Part shown: positions 55,873 to 64,000 of the stretch, one piece after another
Layout: every line of letters starts with the position of its first letter
Position numbering within the stretch: position 1 is the stretch's first letter
The notes under the pieces: generated by a model
Told to the model about the DNA's origin: nothing
Databases searched by the model: none
What the model saw: the letters and a program-made list of their open reading frames with translations, nothing else
Assembly (NCBI RefSeq): GCF_002838835.1
Contig: NZ_NHPP01000010.1
Span: 124,001 to 188,000 of the forward strand
Direction of reading: 5' to 3'
Length of the DNA stretch: 64,000 nt
Origin: Siphonobacter sp. SORGH_AS_0500
GTDB taxonomy: Bacteria > Bacteroidota > Bacteroidia > Cytophagales > Spirosomataceae
Program-made: the position numbers and the translations under genes

Positions 55873-56571
55873 ATGGCTAAATTAACTAAAAAACAAAAAG
55901 AAGCTCGCTCGAAATTCGATCAGACTCAGGCGTACGAACTGGCAAAAGCTGCATCGATTTTGAAAGAGATTTCTTACACTAAATTCGACGCTTCGATTGA
56001 TATCGATGTTCGTTTAGGTGTAGATCCTCGTAAAGCGGATCAAATGGTTCGTGGTGTAGTTGCACTGCCTCACGGAACTGGTAAAGATGTTCGCGTATTA
56101 GTATTATGTACTCCTGATAAAGTTGAAGAGGCGAAAGCCGCTGGAGCTGATCACGTAGGTCTGGACGAGTATATCGAAAAGATCATGGGTGGATGGACTG
56201 ATATCGATGTAATTATTACCATGCCTACGGTAATGGCAAAAATCGGTCGTCTGGGTAAAATCCTGGGTCCCCGTGGTTTAATGCCTAACCCTAAATCTGG
56301 TACAGTGACTTTGGAAGTTGGCAATGCCGTTCGCGAAGTTAAAGCGGGTAAAATTGACTTCAAAGTTGATAAAACGGGTATCATTCATACCTCCATTGGT
56401 AAGGTCTCTTTTGATTCCGATAAGCTGGCAGAAAACGCTCTGGAAGTAATCAATACTCTGGTGAAGTTGAAGCCTTCTTCGGCAAAAGGTACATATGTGA
56501 AGAGCATCTTCCTGTCTAGTACCATGAGCCCGAGTGTACAAATTGATAAAAACACTGTAAACGGTCTGTAA
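55873..56571 (+). CDS. rplA: 50S ribosomal protein L1
   Basis: 232 residues; [20 protein letters not shown] and [20 protein letters not shown] are L1 signatures. Builds the L1 stalk; may repress its operon. Only three bases before rplJ. Confidence 0.97.
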   Translation: MAKLTKKQKEARSKFDQTQAYELAKAASILKEISYTKFDASIDIDVRLGVDPRKADQMVRGVVALPHGTGKDVRVLVLCTPDKVEEAKAAGADHVGLDEYIEKIMGGWTDIDVIITMPTVMAKIGRLGKILGPRGLMPNPKSGTVTLEVGNAVREVKAGKIDFKVDKTGIIHTSIGKVSFDSDKLAENALEVINTLVKLKPSSAKGTYVKSIFLSSTMSPSVQIDKNTVNGL

Positions 56572-56574
56572 GTC

Positions 56575-57111
56575 ATGACGAGAGAAGAAAAAGGCTTAAT
56601 CATTGAGGAGCTGGCTGAAAAGTTCAAGACCACTCCTTACTTCTATATCACCGATGCCGCTGGTATGTCTGTAGCTCAGACAAACGATCTTCGCCGCAAA
56701 TGTTTCCAAGCTGGTGTTGAGTATCGGGTAGTAAAAAATACACTGATTGCTAAGGCTCTTGAGCAACTGGATACGGATTACTCATCATTCAATGAAGGAG
56801 TATTGAAAGGATTCAGTGGTATCATGTTCCACACGGAGTCAGGTAAGGTTCCTGCGAAATTGATTAAAGATTTCATCAAGGAATCAGGTAAAGCTAACAA
56901 GCTGAAGTTTAAAGGTGCTTCTGTTGATTACAGTGTATTCGCTGGTGAAGATCAATTAGATACCCTGGTTTCTCTGAAATCGAAACAAGAACTCGTTGGC
57001 GAAATCGTTGGTCTGTTACAATCTCCTGCCAAGAACGTTATCAGCGGTCTGCAAGGTGGTGGCAACAAACTGGCTGGTATCCTCAAAACGCTTTCTGAGC
57101 GTCCTGAGTAA
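56575..57111 (+). CDS. rplJ: 50S ribosomal protein L10
   Basis: 178 residues; N-terminal part (LIIEELAEKFKTTPYFYI; RRKCFQAGVEYRVVKNTLI). Anchors the L7/L12 stalk. The close join to rplA leaves no room for a separate L10 leader, so the E. coli-type L10 autoregulation must differ. Confidence 0.97.
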   Translation: MTREEKGLIIEELAEKFKTTPYFYITDAAGMSVAQTNDLRRKCFQAGVEYRVVKNTLIAKALEQLDTDYSSFNEGVLKGFSGIMFHTESGKVPAKLIKDFIKESGKANKLKFKGASVDYSVFAGEDQLDTLVSLKSKQELVGEIVGLLQSPAKNVISGLQGGGNKLAGILKTLSERPE

Positions 57112-57218
57112 TCCCCTCAATAGGCTGTTGAAGCTTATTGACATTGAAGTGGCTTCCAAGCCTGAATATATATCACTCTGTTTTTAACTCATTTCGAAAA
57201 AATTAAAATCATAATACA

Positions 57219-57602
57219 ATGGCAGATTTAAAGGCATTCGCTGAGCAGCTTGTAAACCTGACGGTTAAAGAAGTTAATGAACTTGCACAAATCCTGAAGG
57301 ATGAGTATGGTATCGAACCTGCTGCTGCTGCTCCCGTAATGGTAGCTGGTGGTGTAGGTGGTGGAGATGCTGCTCCTGCTGCTGAAGAAAAAACTTCTTT
57401 CGACGTAATCTTGAAGTCAGCTGGTGCTGGTAAACTTCAAGTAGTGAAAGTTGTTAAAGATCTTTCTGGTCTTGGCCTGAAAGAAGCGAAAGAACTGGTT
57501 GACGGTGCTCCTAAAGCCGTTAAAGAAGGTGTAACGAAAGATGAAGCTGAAGCACTGAAGAAAGCTCTTGAAGAAGCTGGTGCTGAAGTAGAAATCAAAT
57601 AA
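57219..57602 (+). CDS. rplL: 50S ribosomal protein L7/L12
   Basis: 127 residues; N-terminal dimer part, Ala-rich hinge, C-terminal [20 protein letters not shown]. Recruits translation GTPases. Present in multiple copies, so strong translation is expected; 107 bases after rplJ. Confidence 0.97.
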   Translation: MADLKAFAEQLVNLTVKEVNELAQILKDEYGIEPAAAAPVMVAGGVGGGDAAPAAEEKTSFDVILKSAGAGKLQVVKVVKDLSGLGLKEAKELVDGAPKAVKEGVTKDEAEALKKALEEAGAEVEIK

Positions 57603-58001
57603 TTTCTATTGCACAGAGATGTAATCTCATGGTTAGGACCCAGTCTTTTGGCTGGGTCTTTCCTGCGTTAAAAGGTCTTGGTTTTGATAGACTTATTTTT
57701 GATCTTAATAATCTGATTATTAATTGATTAAAGATTAGTTGCTTTCACCTTGAAACTTAGATCGCTATTCATTTGTTGATTATAGACTTGGGCCTAAAGG
57801 CTTTGAGTACATGATCCCAAAGGATGAATCTTCATCCTACTAGTTCTTACCCCTGAGTATTAATTCCGACACACGATTCCACTCGTAGGGGAGTCGCAAG
57901 GGAATTAATGCTGTCAACTACGAGGTACTAATTTGAGATTTAGGCAAAAAGCCTGATCGATTTTCAAATAGTCAAATTCGGACTTTAAAAACCGTAGTGC
58001 C
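57603..58001 (+). promoter_or_regulatory. rplL-rpoB intergenic leader with hairpins and a possible pseudoknot
   Basis: 399 bases, no gene. A terminator-like hairpin (GACCCAG 57637-57643 with CTGGGTC 57652-57658, then TTTCC) likely attenuates read-through from rplL. Further on, ATTAATTCC (57859-57867) pairs with GGAATTAAT (57901-57909), and CTCGTAG in its loop (57882-57888) is complementary to CTACGAG downstream (57918-57924), an H-type pseudoknot plan. A last hairpin AGGC...GCCT is at about 57942-57954. Together these could set the RNA polymerase to ribosomal protein ratio. Confidence 0.55.
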
Positions 58002-61000
58002 TTGGCAACAAACCGAACTTCCAGACACAACTTTGCCCGAATCCGTGCAGTCATTGATTACCCTGACTTCCTGGATTTGCAAGTAAAGTCCTTTAAAGAG
58101 TTTTTCCAGTTAGATACGCCATCTGACCGCCGGAAAAATGAAGGCCTTTTCAAAGTTTTTGCTGAAAACTTTCCTATTTCTGACTCTCGAGAAAATTACA
58201 TTCTTGAGTTCGTTGACTTCTCTATTGATCCTCCTAAATACTCCGTAGATGAGAGTATCGACCGTGGATTAACGTATGCGTTGCCCTTAAAAGCGAAATT
58301 GCGTCTGCGTAGTGAAGATCCTGATAATGAAGACTTCGAAACTATTGAGCAGGAAGTTTTCTTAGGTAACATTCCTTATATGACCGAACGCGGTTCCTTC
58401 GTGATCAACGGAGCAGAACGCGTAATCGTGTCTCAGTTGCACCGTTCTCCTGGTGTGTTCTTCTCTATGAGTAAGCACACAAACGGTTCAAAACTGTACT
58501 CTGCTCGTATCATTCCGTTCAAAGGTTCATGGATTGAATTCTCGACGGATATTAACAACGTAATGTACGCCTACATTGACCGGAAGAAGAAATTCCCGGT
58601 TACGACGTTGTTACGGGCGATTGGTTTTGGTTCTGATAAAGAAATCCTTGATCTCTTCGGTCTTTCTGAAGAATTACAAGCTACTCCTGCTGCTCTGAAA
58701 CGAGCGTTAGGTCGTAAGCTGGCTGCTCGTGTACTGCGTACCTGGCAGGAAGACTTCGTAGATGAAGATACGGGTGAAGTAATGTCTATCGACCGGAACG
58801 AAATCCTGATGGAACGGGATTCTGTTGTTTCGGCTGAAGACGTTGATATGATCTTACAAAGCGGCGTTAAATCAATCATCCTGCACAAGGAAGATATGAA
58901 CATCGCCGATTATAACATCATCTACAACACTTTACAGAAAGATTCCGCTAACTCCGAGAAAGAAGCCGTAGAGCAGATTTATCGCCAGTTACGGAACACG
59001 GAAGCTCCTGATGAACAGACGGCCCGTGACATTATTCAAAGCTTGTTCTTCTCTGACAAACGTTACGATTTAGGTGATGTAGGTCGTTACCGGATTAACA
59101 AGAAACTTCAATTAGATATTTCAATGGATACGAAAGTTCTGACCACTCAGGACATCGTTTCTATCGTGAAATATCTGATCGGACTGATCAACTCGAAGGC
59201 AGTAGTCGATGATATTGACCACTTGTCAAACCGTCGCGTTCGTACAGTAGGTGAGCAGTTATACGCTCAGTTCGGTGTAGGTCTGTCTCGGATGGCTCGT
59301 ACCATCAAAGAGCGGATGAACGTGCGTGATAACGAAGATTTCAAGCCCGTTGATTTGATCAACGCTCGTACGTTGTCTTCGGTTATTAACTCGTTCTTCG
59401 GAACTAACCAGCTTTCTCAATTCATGGACCAGACTAACCCGCTGGCTGAAATCACGCACAAGCGTCGTATGTCAGCTCTGGGGCCTGGTGGTCTGTCTCG
59501 CGAGCGTGCTGGTTTCGAGGTTCGTGACGTTCACTATACGCACTACGGTCGTCTGTGTACGATTGAAACACCTGAAGGTCCAAACATTGGTCTGATTTCT
59601 TCGCTGTGTGTACACGCGAAAATCAACTCAATGGGCTTTATCGAAACGCCTTACCGGATTATTAAAGATGGTAAAGTAACGGACGATTTACGTTTCCTGA
59701 CGGCTGAAGAAGAAGATGGTCAGTACATTGCCCAGGCAAATGCGGCTGTTGACGAAAATGGAAATTTCGAAGTAGATCGGATCAAAACTCGATTTGAAGG
59801 TGACTTCCCAATGGCATCGCCTAGCGAAACGCAGTTGATGGACGTTGCTTCAAACCAGATTGTTTCGGTAGCAGCTTCGTTGATTCCCTTCCTGGAGCAC
59901 GATGATGCGAACCGGGCCCTGATGGGTTCTAACATGCAACGTCAGGCCGTACCTCTGTTACGTCCTGAAGCTCCAATCGTAGGAACGGGTCTGGAAGCTC
60001 GCGTAGCGGAAGATTCACGTGCGATGGTTGCTGCTGAAGGTGACGGTGTCATCGAATCAGTGGATGCCACCAAAATCGTGGTTCGTTACGATCTAACGGA
60101 TGAAGAAAAACTCGTAAGCTTCGATAGCGAAGTACGTACGTATAATCTGGTTAAATTCCGTCGTACCAACCAGGATACTTGTATTAACCTGAAGCCGATT
60201 GTATTCAAAGGCGAGCGGGTAGTAAAAGGCCAAATCCTGACGGAAGGTTATGCAACTCAGCAGGGTGAATTAGCCCTGGGTCGTAACCTGCTGGTAGCAT
60301 TCATGCCCTGGCAAGGATACAACTTTGAGGATGCGATTGTGATTTCGGAGAAAATCGTTCGTGACGACGTATTTACTTCGATTCACATTGAAGAATTCGA
60401 CCTTGAAGTGCGTGATACCAAGCGTGGTGAAGAAGAATTAACTTCTGAAATCCCGAACGTATCTGAGGATATGGTTAAAAACCTGGACGAAACCGGTATC
60501 ATCCGGATTGGTTCTGAGGTAAAAGAAGGAGACATTTTGATTGGTAAGATCACTCCTAAAGGAGAAACCGATCCTACTCCTGAAGAAAAACTGCTTCGTG
60601 CCATCTTCGGTGACAAAGCCGGTGACGTGAAGGATGCTTCCAAAAAAGCACCCCCATCGCTCAAAGGCGTGGTAATCGATACCAAACTCTTCAAGCGTCC
60701 AAGCAAGGAGAAAGAAGTACGTGAGAAAGCGAAAGCAGATCTCAAAGTACTGATGAAACAATACAGCCGTGACTTGAACAAGATCAAGGATACCATGATC
60801 GACAAGCTGGCTCAGTTGCTGGAAGGTAAAACTTCACAAGGTGTAAAACACAAGTTCGGTGATGAAGTAATGCCGAAAACGACTCGTTTTACCCGTGCGA
60901 ATATTGAAAATTACTTATTCCCTGAAAAGAACCCTTACAGAGATGAAAGTAATTACGCCGTTCCTGAAGAAGTAAACCTGCTGACCGATCTGGATTTAAA

Positions 61001-61865
61001 TAACTGGACGGATGATCAGCATATTAACGAACTCATTGTAACACTGGTTAAAAACTACATCGTTAATCGTAGTGAAGTAGCCGGTCACTTCAAGCGTGAG
61101 CGTTTTGCTTTGGAAGTAGGGGATGAGTTACCCGCAGGTATTGTACAATTAGCTAAAGTTTACATCGCTAAGAAACGTAAACTGAAAGTAGGGGATAAAA
61201 TGGCAGGTCGCCACGGTAACAAAGGGGTAGTAGCCCGGATTGTTCGTGAAGAAGATATGCCATTCCTCGAAGACGGTACGCCGGTTAACATCGTATTGAA
61301 CCCTCTAGGGGTACCTTCCCGGATGAACATCGGTCAGATTTACGAGACCGTATTAGCGTGGGCTGGTCTGAAACTGGGTAAAAAATACGCAACGCCAATC
61401 TTCGACGGAGCTACTGAAGAAGAAGTAGTGAGAGAATTGGACGCAGCAGGTCTGCCCTCGTTCGGTCGTACGTTCCTCTATGATGGTTTATCAGGAGATC
61501 GTTTTGATCAACCCGTAACGGTAGGTATCATGTACATGCTGAAACTGGGTCACTTGGTTGATGACAAAATGCACGCTCGTTCTATCGGACCATACTCACT
61601 TATTACGCAGCAACCGCTGGGTGGTAAGGCTCAGTTTGGGGGTCAGCGTTTTGGAGAGATGGAAGTTTGGGCACTCGAGGCCTTCGGTGCTTCTCACATT
61701 CTGCAAGAGATCCTGACGGTGAAGTCAGATGACGTGCAGGGCCGTGCGAAAGCGTACGAAGCCATCGTGAAAGGTGAAAACCTGCCTAAACCAAACATTC
61801 CTGAATCCTTCAACGTATTGATTCACGAATTGCGTGGTCTGGCGTTAGAAATCACGCTGGATTAA
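58002..61865 (+). CDS. rpoB: RNA polymerase beta subunit
   Basis: 1287 residues, catalytic beta subunit. Rifampicin-region motif [19 protein letters not shown], then [51 protein letters not shown], and C-terminal [20 protein letters not shown]. Start is TTG 58002 ([20 protein letters not shown]), supported because no in-frame ATG fits and the N-terminus then matches other Bacteroidota. The usual next gene rpoC is displaced by an acyltransferase gene. Confidence 0.98.
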   Translation: MATNRTSRHNFARIRAVIDYPDFLDLQVKSFKEFFQLDTPSDRRKNEGLFKVFAENFPISDSRENYILEFVDFSIDPPKYSVDESIDRGLTYALPLKAKLRLRSEDPDNEDFETIEQEVFLGNIPYMTERGSFVINGAERVIVSQLHRSPGVFFSMSKHTNGSKLYSARIIPFKGSWIEFSTDINNVMYAYIDRKKKFPVTTLLRAIGFGSDKEILDLFGLSEELQATPAALKRALGRKLAARVLRTWQEDFVDEDTGEVMSIDRNEILMERDSVVSAEDVDMILQSGVKSIILHKEDMNIADYNIIYNTLQKDSANSEKEAVEQIYRQLRNTEAPDEQTARDIIQSLFFSDKRYDLGDVGRYRINKKLQLDISMDTKVLTTQDIVSIVKYLIGLINSKAVVDDIDHLSNRRVRTVGEQLYAQFGVGLSRMARTIKERMNVRDNEDFKPVDLINARTLSSVINSFFGTNQLSQFMDQTNPLAEITHKRRMSALGPGGLSRERAGFEVRDVHYTHYGRLCTIETPEGPNIGLISSLCVHAKINSMGFIETPYRIIKDGKVTDDLRFLTAEEEDGQYIAQANAAVDENGNFEVDRIKTRFEGDFPMASPSETQLMDVASNQIVSVAASLIPFLEHDDANRALMGSNMQRQAVPLLRPEAPIVGTGLEARVAEDSRAMVAAEGDGVIESVDATKIVVRYDLTDEEKLVSFDSEVRTYNLVKFRRTNQDTCINLKPIVFKGERVVKGQILTEGYATQQGELALGRNLLVAFMPWQGYNFEDAIVISEKIVRDDVFTSIHIEEFDLEVRDTKRGEEELTSEIPNVSEDMVKNLDETGIIRIGSEVKEGDILIGKITPKGETDPTPEEKLLRAIFGDKAGDVKDASKKAPPSLKGVVIDTKLFKRPSKEKEVREKAKADLKVLMKQYSRDLNKIKDTMIDKLAQLLEGKTSQGVKHKFGDEVMPKTTRFTRANIENYLFPEKNPYRDESNYAVPEEVNLLTDLDLNNWTDDQHINELIVTLVKNYIVNRSEVAGHFKRERFALEVGDELPAGIVQLAKVYIAKKRKLKVGDKMAGRHGNKGVVARIVREEDMPFLEDGTPVNIVLNPLGVPSRMNIGQIYETVLAWAGLKLGKKYATPIFDGATEEEVVRELDAAGLPSFGRTFLYDGLSGDRFDQPVTVGIMYMLKLGHLVDDKMHARSIGPYSLITQQPLGGKAQFGGQRFGEMEVWALEAFGASHILQEILTVKSDDVQGRAKAYEAIVKGENLPKPNIPESFNVLIHELRGLALEITLD

Positions 61866-61875
61866 TAAGTCTGAG

Positions 61876-61915
61876 AAATTAGTCAGAGTGAGAAAAACTT
61901 ACTCTGGCTAATTTT
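61876..61915 (+). terminator. Terminator-like hairpin after rpoB
   Basis: Stem of about 17 pairs (61876-61892 with 61898-61914, two G-U), five-A loop, followed by a short T run. Lies between rpoB and the acyltransferase gene. Confidence 0.6.
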
Positions 61916-61935
61916 AATTAAATACCAACCTGTAA

Positions 61936-63084
61936 ATGGAAGTAAAAACCAGCTATTTCCGACAAATAGATTCCCTGCGAGCGTATGCCGTATTATCCGT
62001 TATTATTTTTCACTGGTTTGCAAAAGATAGCTGGATTAATAAACTGCCTAATGGTTCGATCGGAGTTACCTTATTTTTCGTGATTAGTGGTTTCCTGGTT
62101 TCTCGTATTTTAATGATAGCAAGAAACCGGATTGAGAATAACGAGCGATCGTTTAGAGAAGAGTATCGGGATTTTTTAGTACGGCGGGCGTTACGAATTT
62201 TTCCTTTGTATTATGGAATATTATTCGGGGTTTATGCGTTAAACAAGTTCGCTCATATTCGAATTGAAACCGACTTTTTTGAACATCCTCTTTATTACTT
62301 ATTCTATTTATATAATCATTACCTGGATTCAACGGGGAACTGGCAGGATTTACTCTCGCCGTTCTGGAGTTTATCTGTTGAAGAACAGTTTTATATTGTT
62401 TGGCCCTTATTACTGTTACTAATACCGGCTAAACATCAGCCTTACTTAGCTCTTGCGGCTATAGCCGTAGGGTTGGTATCAAGGGTTATACTAGCCTTAT
62501 CAGCTACTGGATCGGATGGTTTAGCTACCATTTATTGTCTGGATGCTTTCGGTATTGGTGCGGTATTTGCCTACTTGTTTACCAATAGTAGGGATACAGT
62601 AGAATCGGTTGATAAAAGGAGTAAGCAGTTATTAGTTATTGGCTTATTATTGTTTATTCCATGCCAGCTAATGGATCCTCAGTCGTGGTTTGTTCTGGTT
62701 TTTAAACGATTCTCAATTGCGGCTATTTCCATGTATTTTGTATGTGGAGCCAGCCTTGGGTTTAAAGGAATATTTGGACGAATTTTAAACAGCCCCGTGC
62801 TGATCTACATCGGAAAAATAAGTTATGGGCTTTATGTATTTCATATGCTTATCCCCAGTGTGTTCGTTCCAAGATTATTAGCTTATGCACCCACCCGGAT
62901 TTCACAGTTCATTACCAGCAGTCAGGCCATCTACGTTTCATTTTGTTTCGTTTTTCTGATGGTCTTAGCCAGCTTATCCTGGTACTTGTTTGAGAAGCGT
63001 TTTACTGATTTGAAAAAGTATTTCGATTATAAAAGAGCTTCCGGTAATGAGATAAGTAGTACGAGTAGAGTTCCAGTGAAATAA
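61936..63084 (+). CDS. Acyltransferase family 3 (OafA-like) membrane protein
   Basis: 382 residues, about ten membrane helices. Family hallmarks: QIDSLRAYAVLSVIIFHWF (catalytic His region), GVTLFFVISGFLVSRIL, SPFWSLSVEEQFYIVWPLLL and GKISYGLYVFHM. The family O-acylates surface glycans or lipids. It lies between rpoB and rpoC on the same strand; 70 and 90 bases separate it from them. Its codon choice looks less biased and more AT-rich than rpoB, consistent with an inserted gene. Target unknown. Confidence 0.92.
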   Translation: MEVKTSYFRQIDSLRAYAVLSVIIFHWFAKDSWINKLPNGSIGVTLFFVISGFLVSRILMIARNRIENNERSFREEYRDFLVRRALRIFPLYYGILFGVYALNKFAHIRIETDFFEHPLYYLFYLYNHYLDSTGNWQDLLSPFWSLSVEEQFYIVWPLLLLLIPAKHQPYLALAAIAVGLVSRVILALSATGSDGLATIYCLDAFGIGAVFAYLFTNSRDTVESVDKRSKQLLVIGLLLFIPCQLMDPQSWFVLVFKRFSIAAISMYFVCGASLGFKGIFGRILNSPVLIYIGKISYGLYVFHMLIPSVFVPRLLAYAPTRISQFITSSQAIYVSFCFVFLMVLASLSWYLFEKRFTDLKKYFDYKRASGNEISSTSRVPVK

Positions 63085-63174
63085 TGTACAGGTAGATTAG
63101 TTCTATTTACCTTTCTGATTTGACATCGGAAAAGCCTGATAAAGCATCATTTTCATTCAAAACCATATTTGAAA

Positions 63175-64000
63175 ATGTCATTAAAGAAAAACAAAAAACT
63201 AAATAGTGACTTCTCGAAGATCACTATTAGTTTGGCGTCTCCCGAGTCGATTCTTGAGAACTCGTTCGGTGAAGTGACCCAGCCCGAGACGATCAACTAT
63301 CGGACTTACAAACCCGAAATGGGTGGTTTGTTCTGCGAGCGGATCTTCGGCCCGGTTAAAGACTGGGAATGTCACTGTGGCAAATACAAGCGGATTCGCT
63401 ATAAAGGCATTATCTGTGATCGTTGCGGCGTTGAAGTTACCGAGAAGAAAGTACGTCGTGAGCGGATGGGACACATCGAACTGGTGGTTCCTGTAGCTCA
63501 CATCTGGTACTTCCGTAGCTTACCTAACAAAATTGGTTATCTGCTCGGAATTTCTTCCAAGAAGCTTGATCAAATTATCTATTACGAACGGTACGTAGTC
63601 GTTCAACCCGGTGCTAAAGCCGAAGACGGTGTGCAGATGCTGGACTTCTTAACGGAAGACGAATATCTGGATATCATCGACAAGCTGCCCCGTGAAAACC
63701 AATTGCTGCCAGACACTGATTCCAATAAGTTTATTGCGAAGATGGGTGCGGAAGCTTTGGAAATGTTGTTGTCACGCATTCAGTTGGATGAGCTTTCGTA
63801 TGAACTGCGTCACGCCGCTGCTAATGATACATCACAACAACGGAAACAGGAAGCTCTGAAACGTCTGAAGGTAGTAGAAGCCCTTCGTGATGCCAAGACT
63901 CGTATTGAAAACCGTCCTGAGTGGATGGTGATCCGTATGGTTCCTGTTATTCCACCCGAATTACGTCCGCTTGTCCCTCTGGATGGGGGTCGTTTTGCTA
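63175..64000 (+). CDS. rpoC: RNA polymerase beta' subunit, N-terminal part (runs off the window)
   Basis: Open from ATG 63175 to the window edge, 275 codons. Starts [20 protein letters not shown], followed by zinc-binding [20 protein letters not shown] and the coiled-coil/lid region up to [12 protein letters not shown], where the DNA-binding core begins. Separated from rpoB by the acyltransferase gene. No clear promoter was found in the 90 bases upstream, so it probably depends on read-through. Confidence 0.97.
   Translation, partial: MSLKKNKKLNSDFSKITISLASPESILENSFGEVTQPETINYRTYKPEMGGLFCERIFGPVKDWECHCGKYKRIRYKGIICDRCGVEVTEKKVRRERMGHIELVVPVAHIWYFRSLPNKIGYLLGISSKKLDQIIYYERYVVVQPGAKAEDGVQMLDFLTEDEYLDIIDKLPRENQLLPDTDSNKFIAKMGAEALEMLLSRIQLDELSYELRHAAANDTSQQRKQEALKRLKVVEALRDAKTRIENRPEWMVIRMVPVIPPELRPLVPLDGGRFA

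Noticed and set aside
60383-60805. Overlapping minus-strand frames inside rpoB
   Set aside because: Ser/Phe-rich shadow translations of rpoB codons, no start context or homology.

Overview
The window comes from a member of the Bacteroidota, most likely order Cytophagales (Spirosomaceae or Cytophagaceae type). The signs are a FecR/SusC/SusD set, an alternative complex III (act) operon joined to a caa3/aa3-type oxidase, a gldB-like gliding gene, and promoters of the Bacteroidota form (TTG or TTTG, about 18-20 bases, then TAnnTTTG). Species cannot be named from sequence alone.

Layout. 1-11.5 kb: anti-sigma factor FecR, SusC-like TonB receptor, SusD-like lipoprotein, a large FG-GAP/VCBS lipoprotein and a vanadium-haloperoxidase-like (PAP2) lipoprotein, all on the plus strand; this looks like one outer-membrane uptake locus. 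A candidate antisense RNA overlaps the susC start. 11.6-20.2 kb: accessory genes, mostly on the minus strand: a lipoprotein/beta-barrel pair, an AT-rich kilobase without genes, an amidohydrolase, two genes broken by single-base shifts, a Fic protein and a DUF1398 protein. 20.4-31.9 kb: GH92 mannosidase, RtcB RNA ligase with an attenuator-like leader, a two-component system, a repeat-rich intergenic stretch, a beta-barrel gene divergent from gldB, an ABC exporter and a Fur-family regulator.

32.2-49.4 kb is a respiratory block: actABCDEF, coxB and coxA in one transcription unit from a clear promoter, a terminator, then ctaA, ctaB, two subunit III genes, a subunit IV-like gene, SCO, DUF420 and a small CxxC protein. 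The genes together encode electron transfer from menaquinol through the act complex to oxygen, plus heme A synthesis and copper-centre assembly. 49.6-52.0 kb: an ECF sigma factor gene with a frameshift, a membrane protein and a beta-barrel protein.

52.2 kb to the end is a translation/transcription block: tRNA-Tyr, -Gly, -Thr, tuf, tRNA-Trp, secE, nusG, rplK, rplA, rplJ, rplL, rpoB and the start of rpoC. The normal rpoB-rpoC junction is interrupted by an acyltransferase gene preceded by a terminator-like hairpin. The most unusual items are this insertion, the susC antisense RNA candidate, the rtcB leader with mutually exclusive hairpins, a possible pseudoknot in the rpoB leader, and three genes that each need a -1 frame correction.
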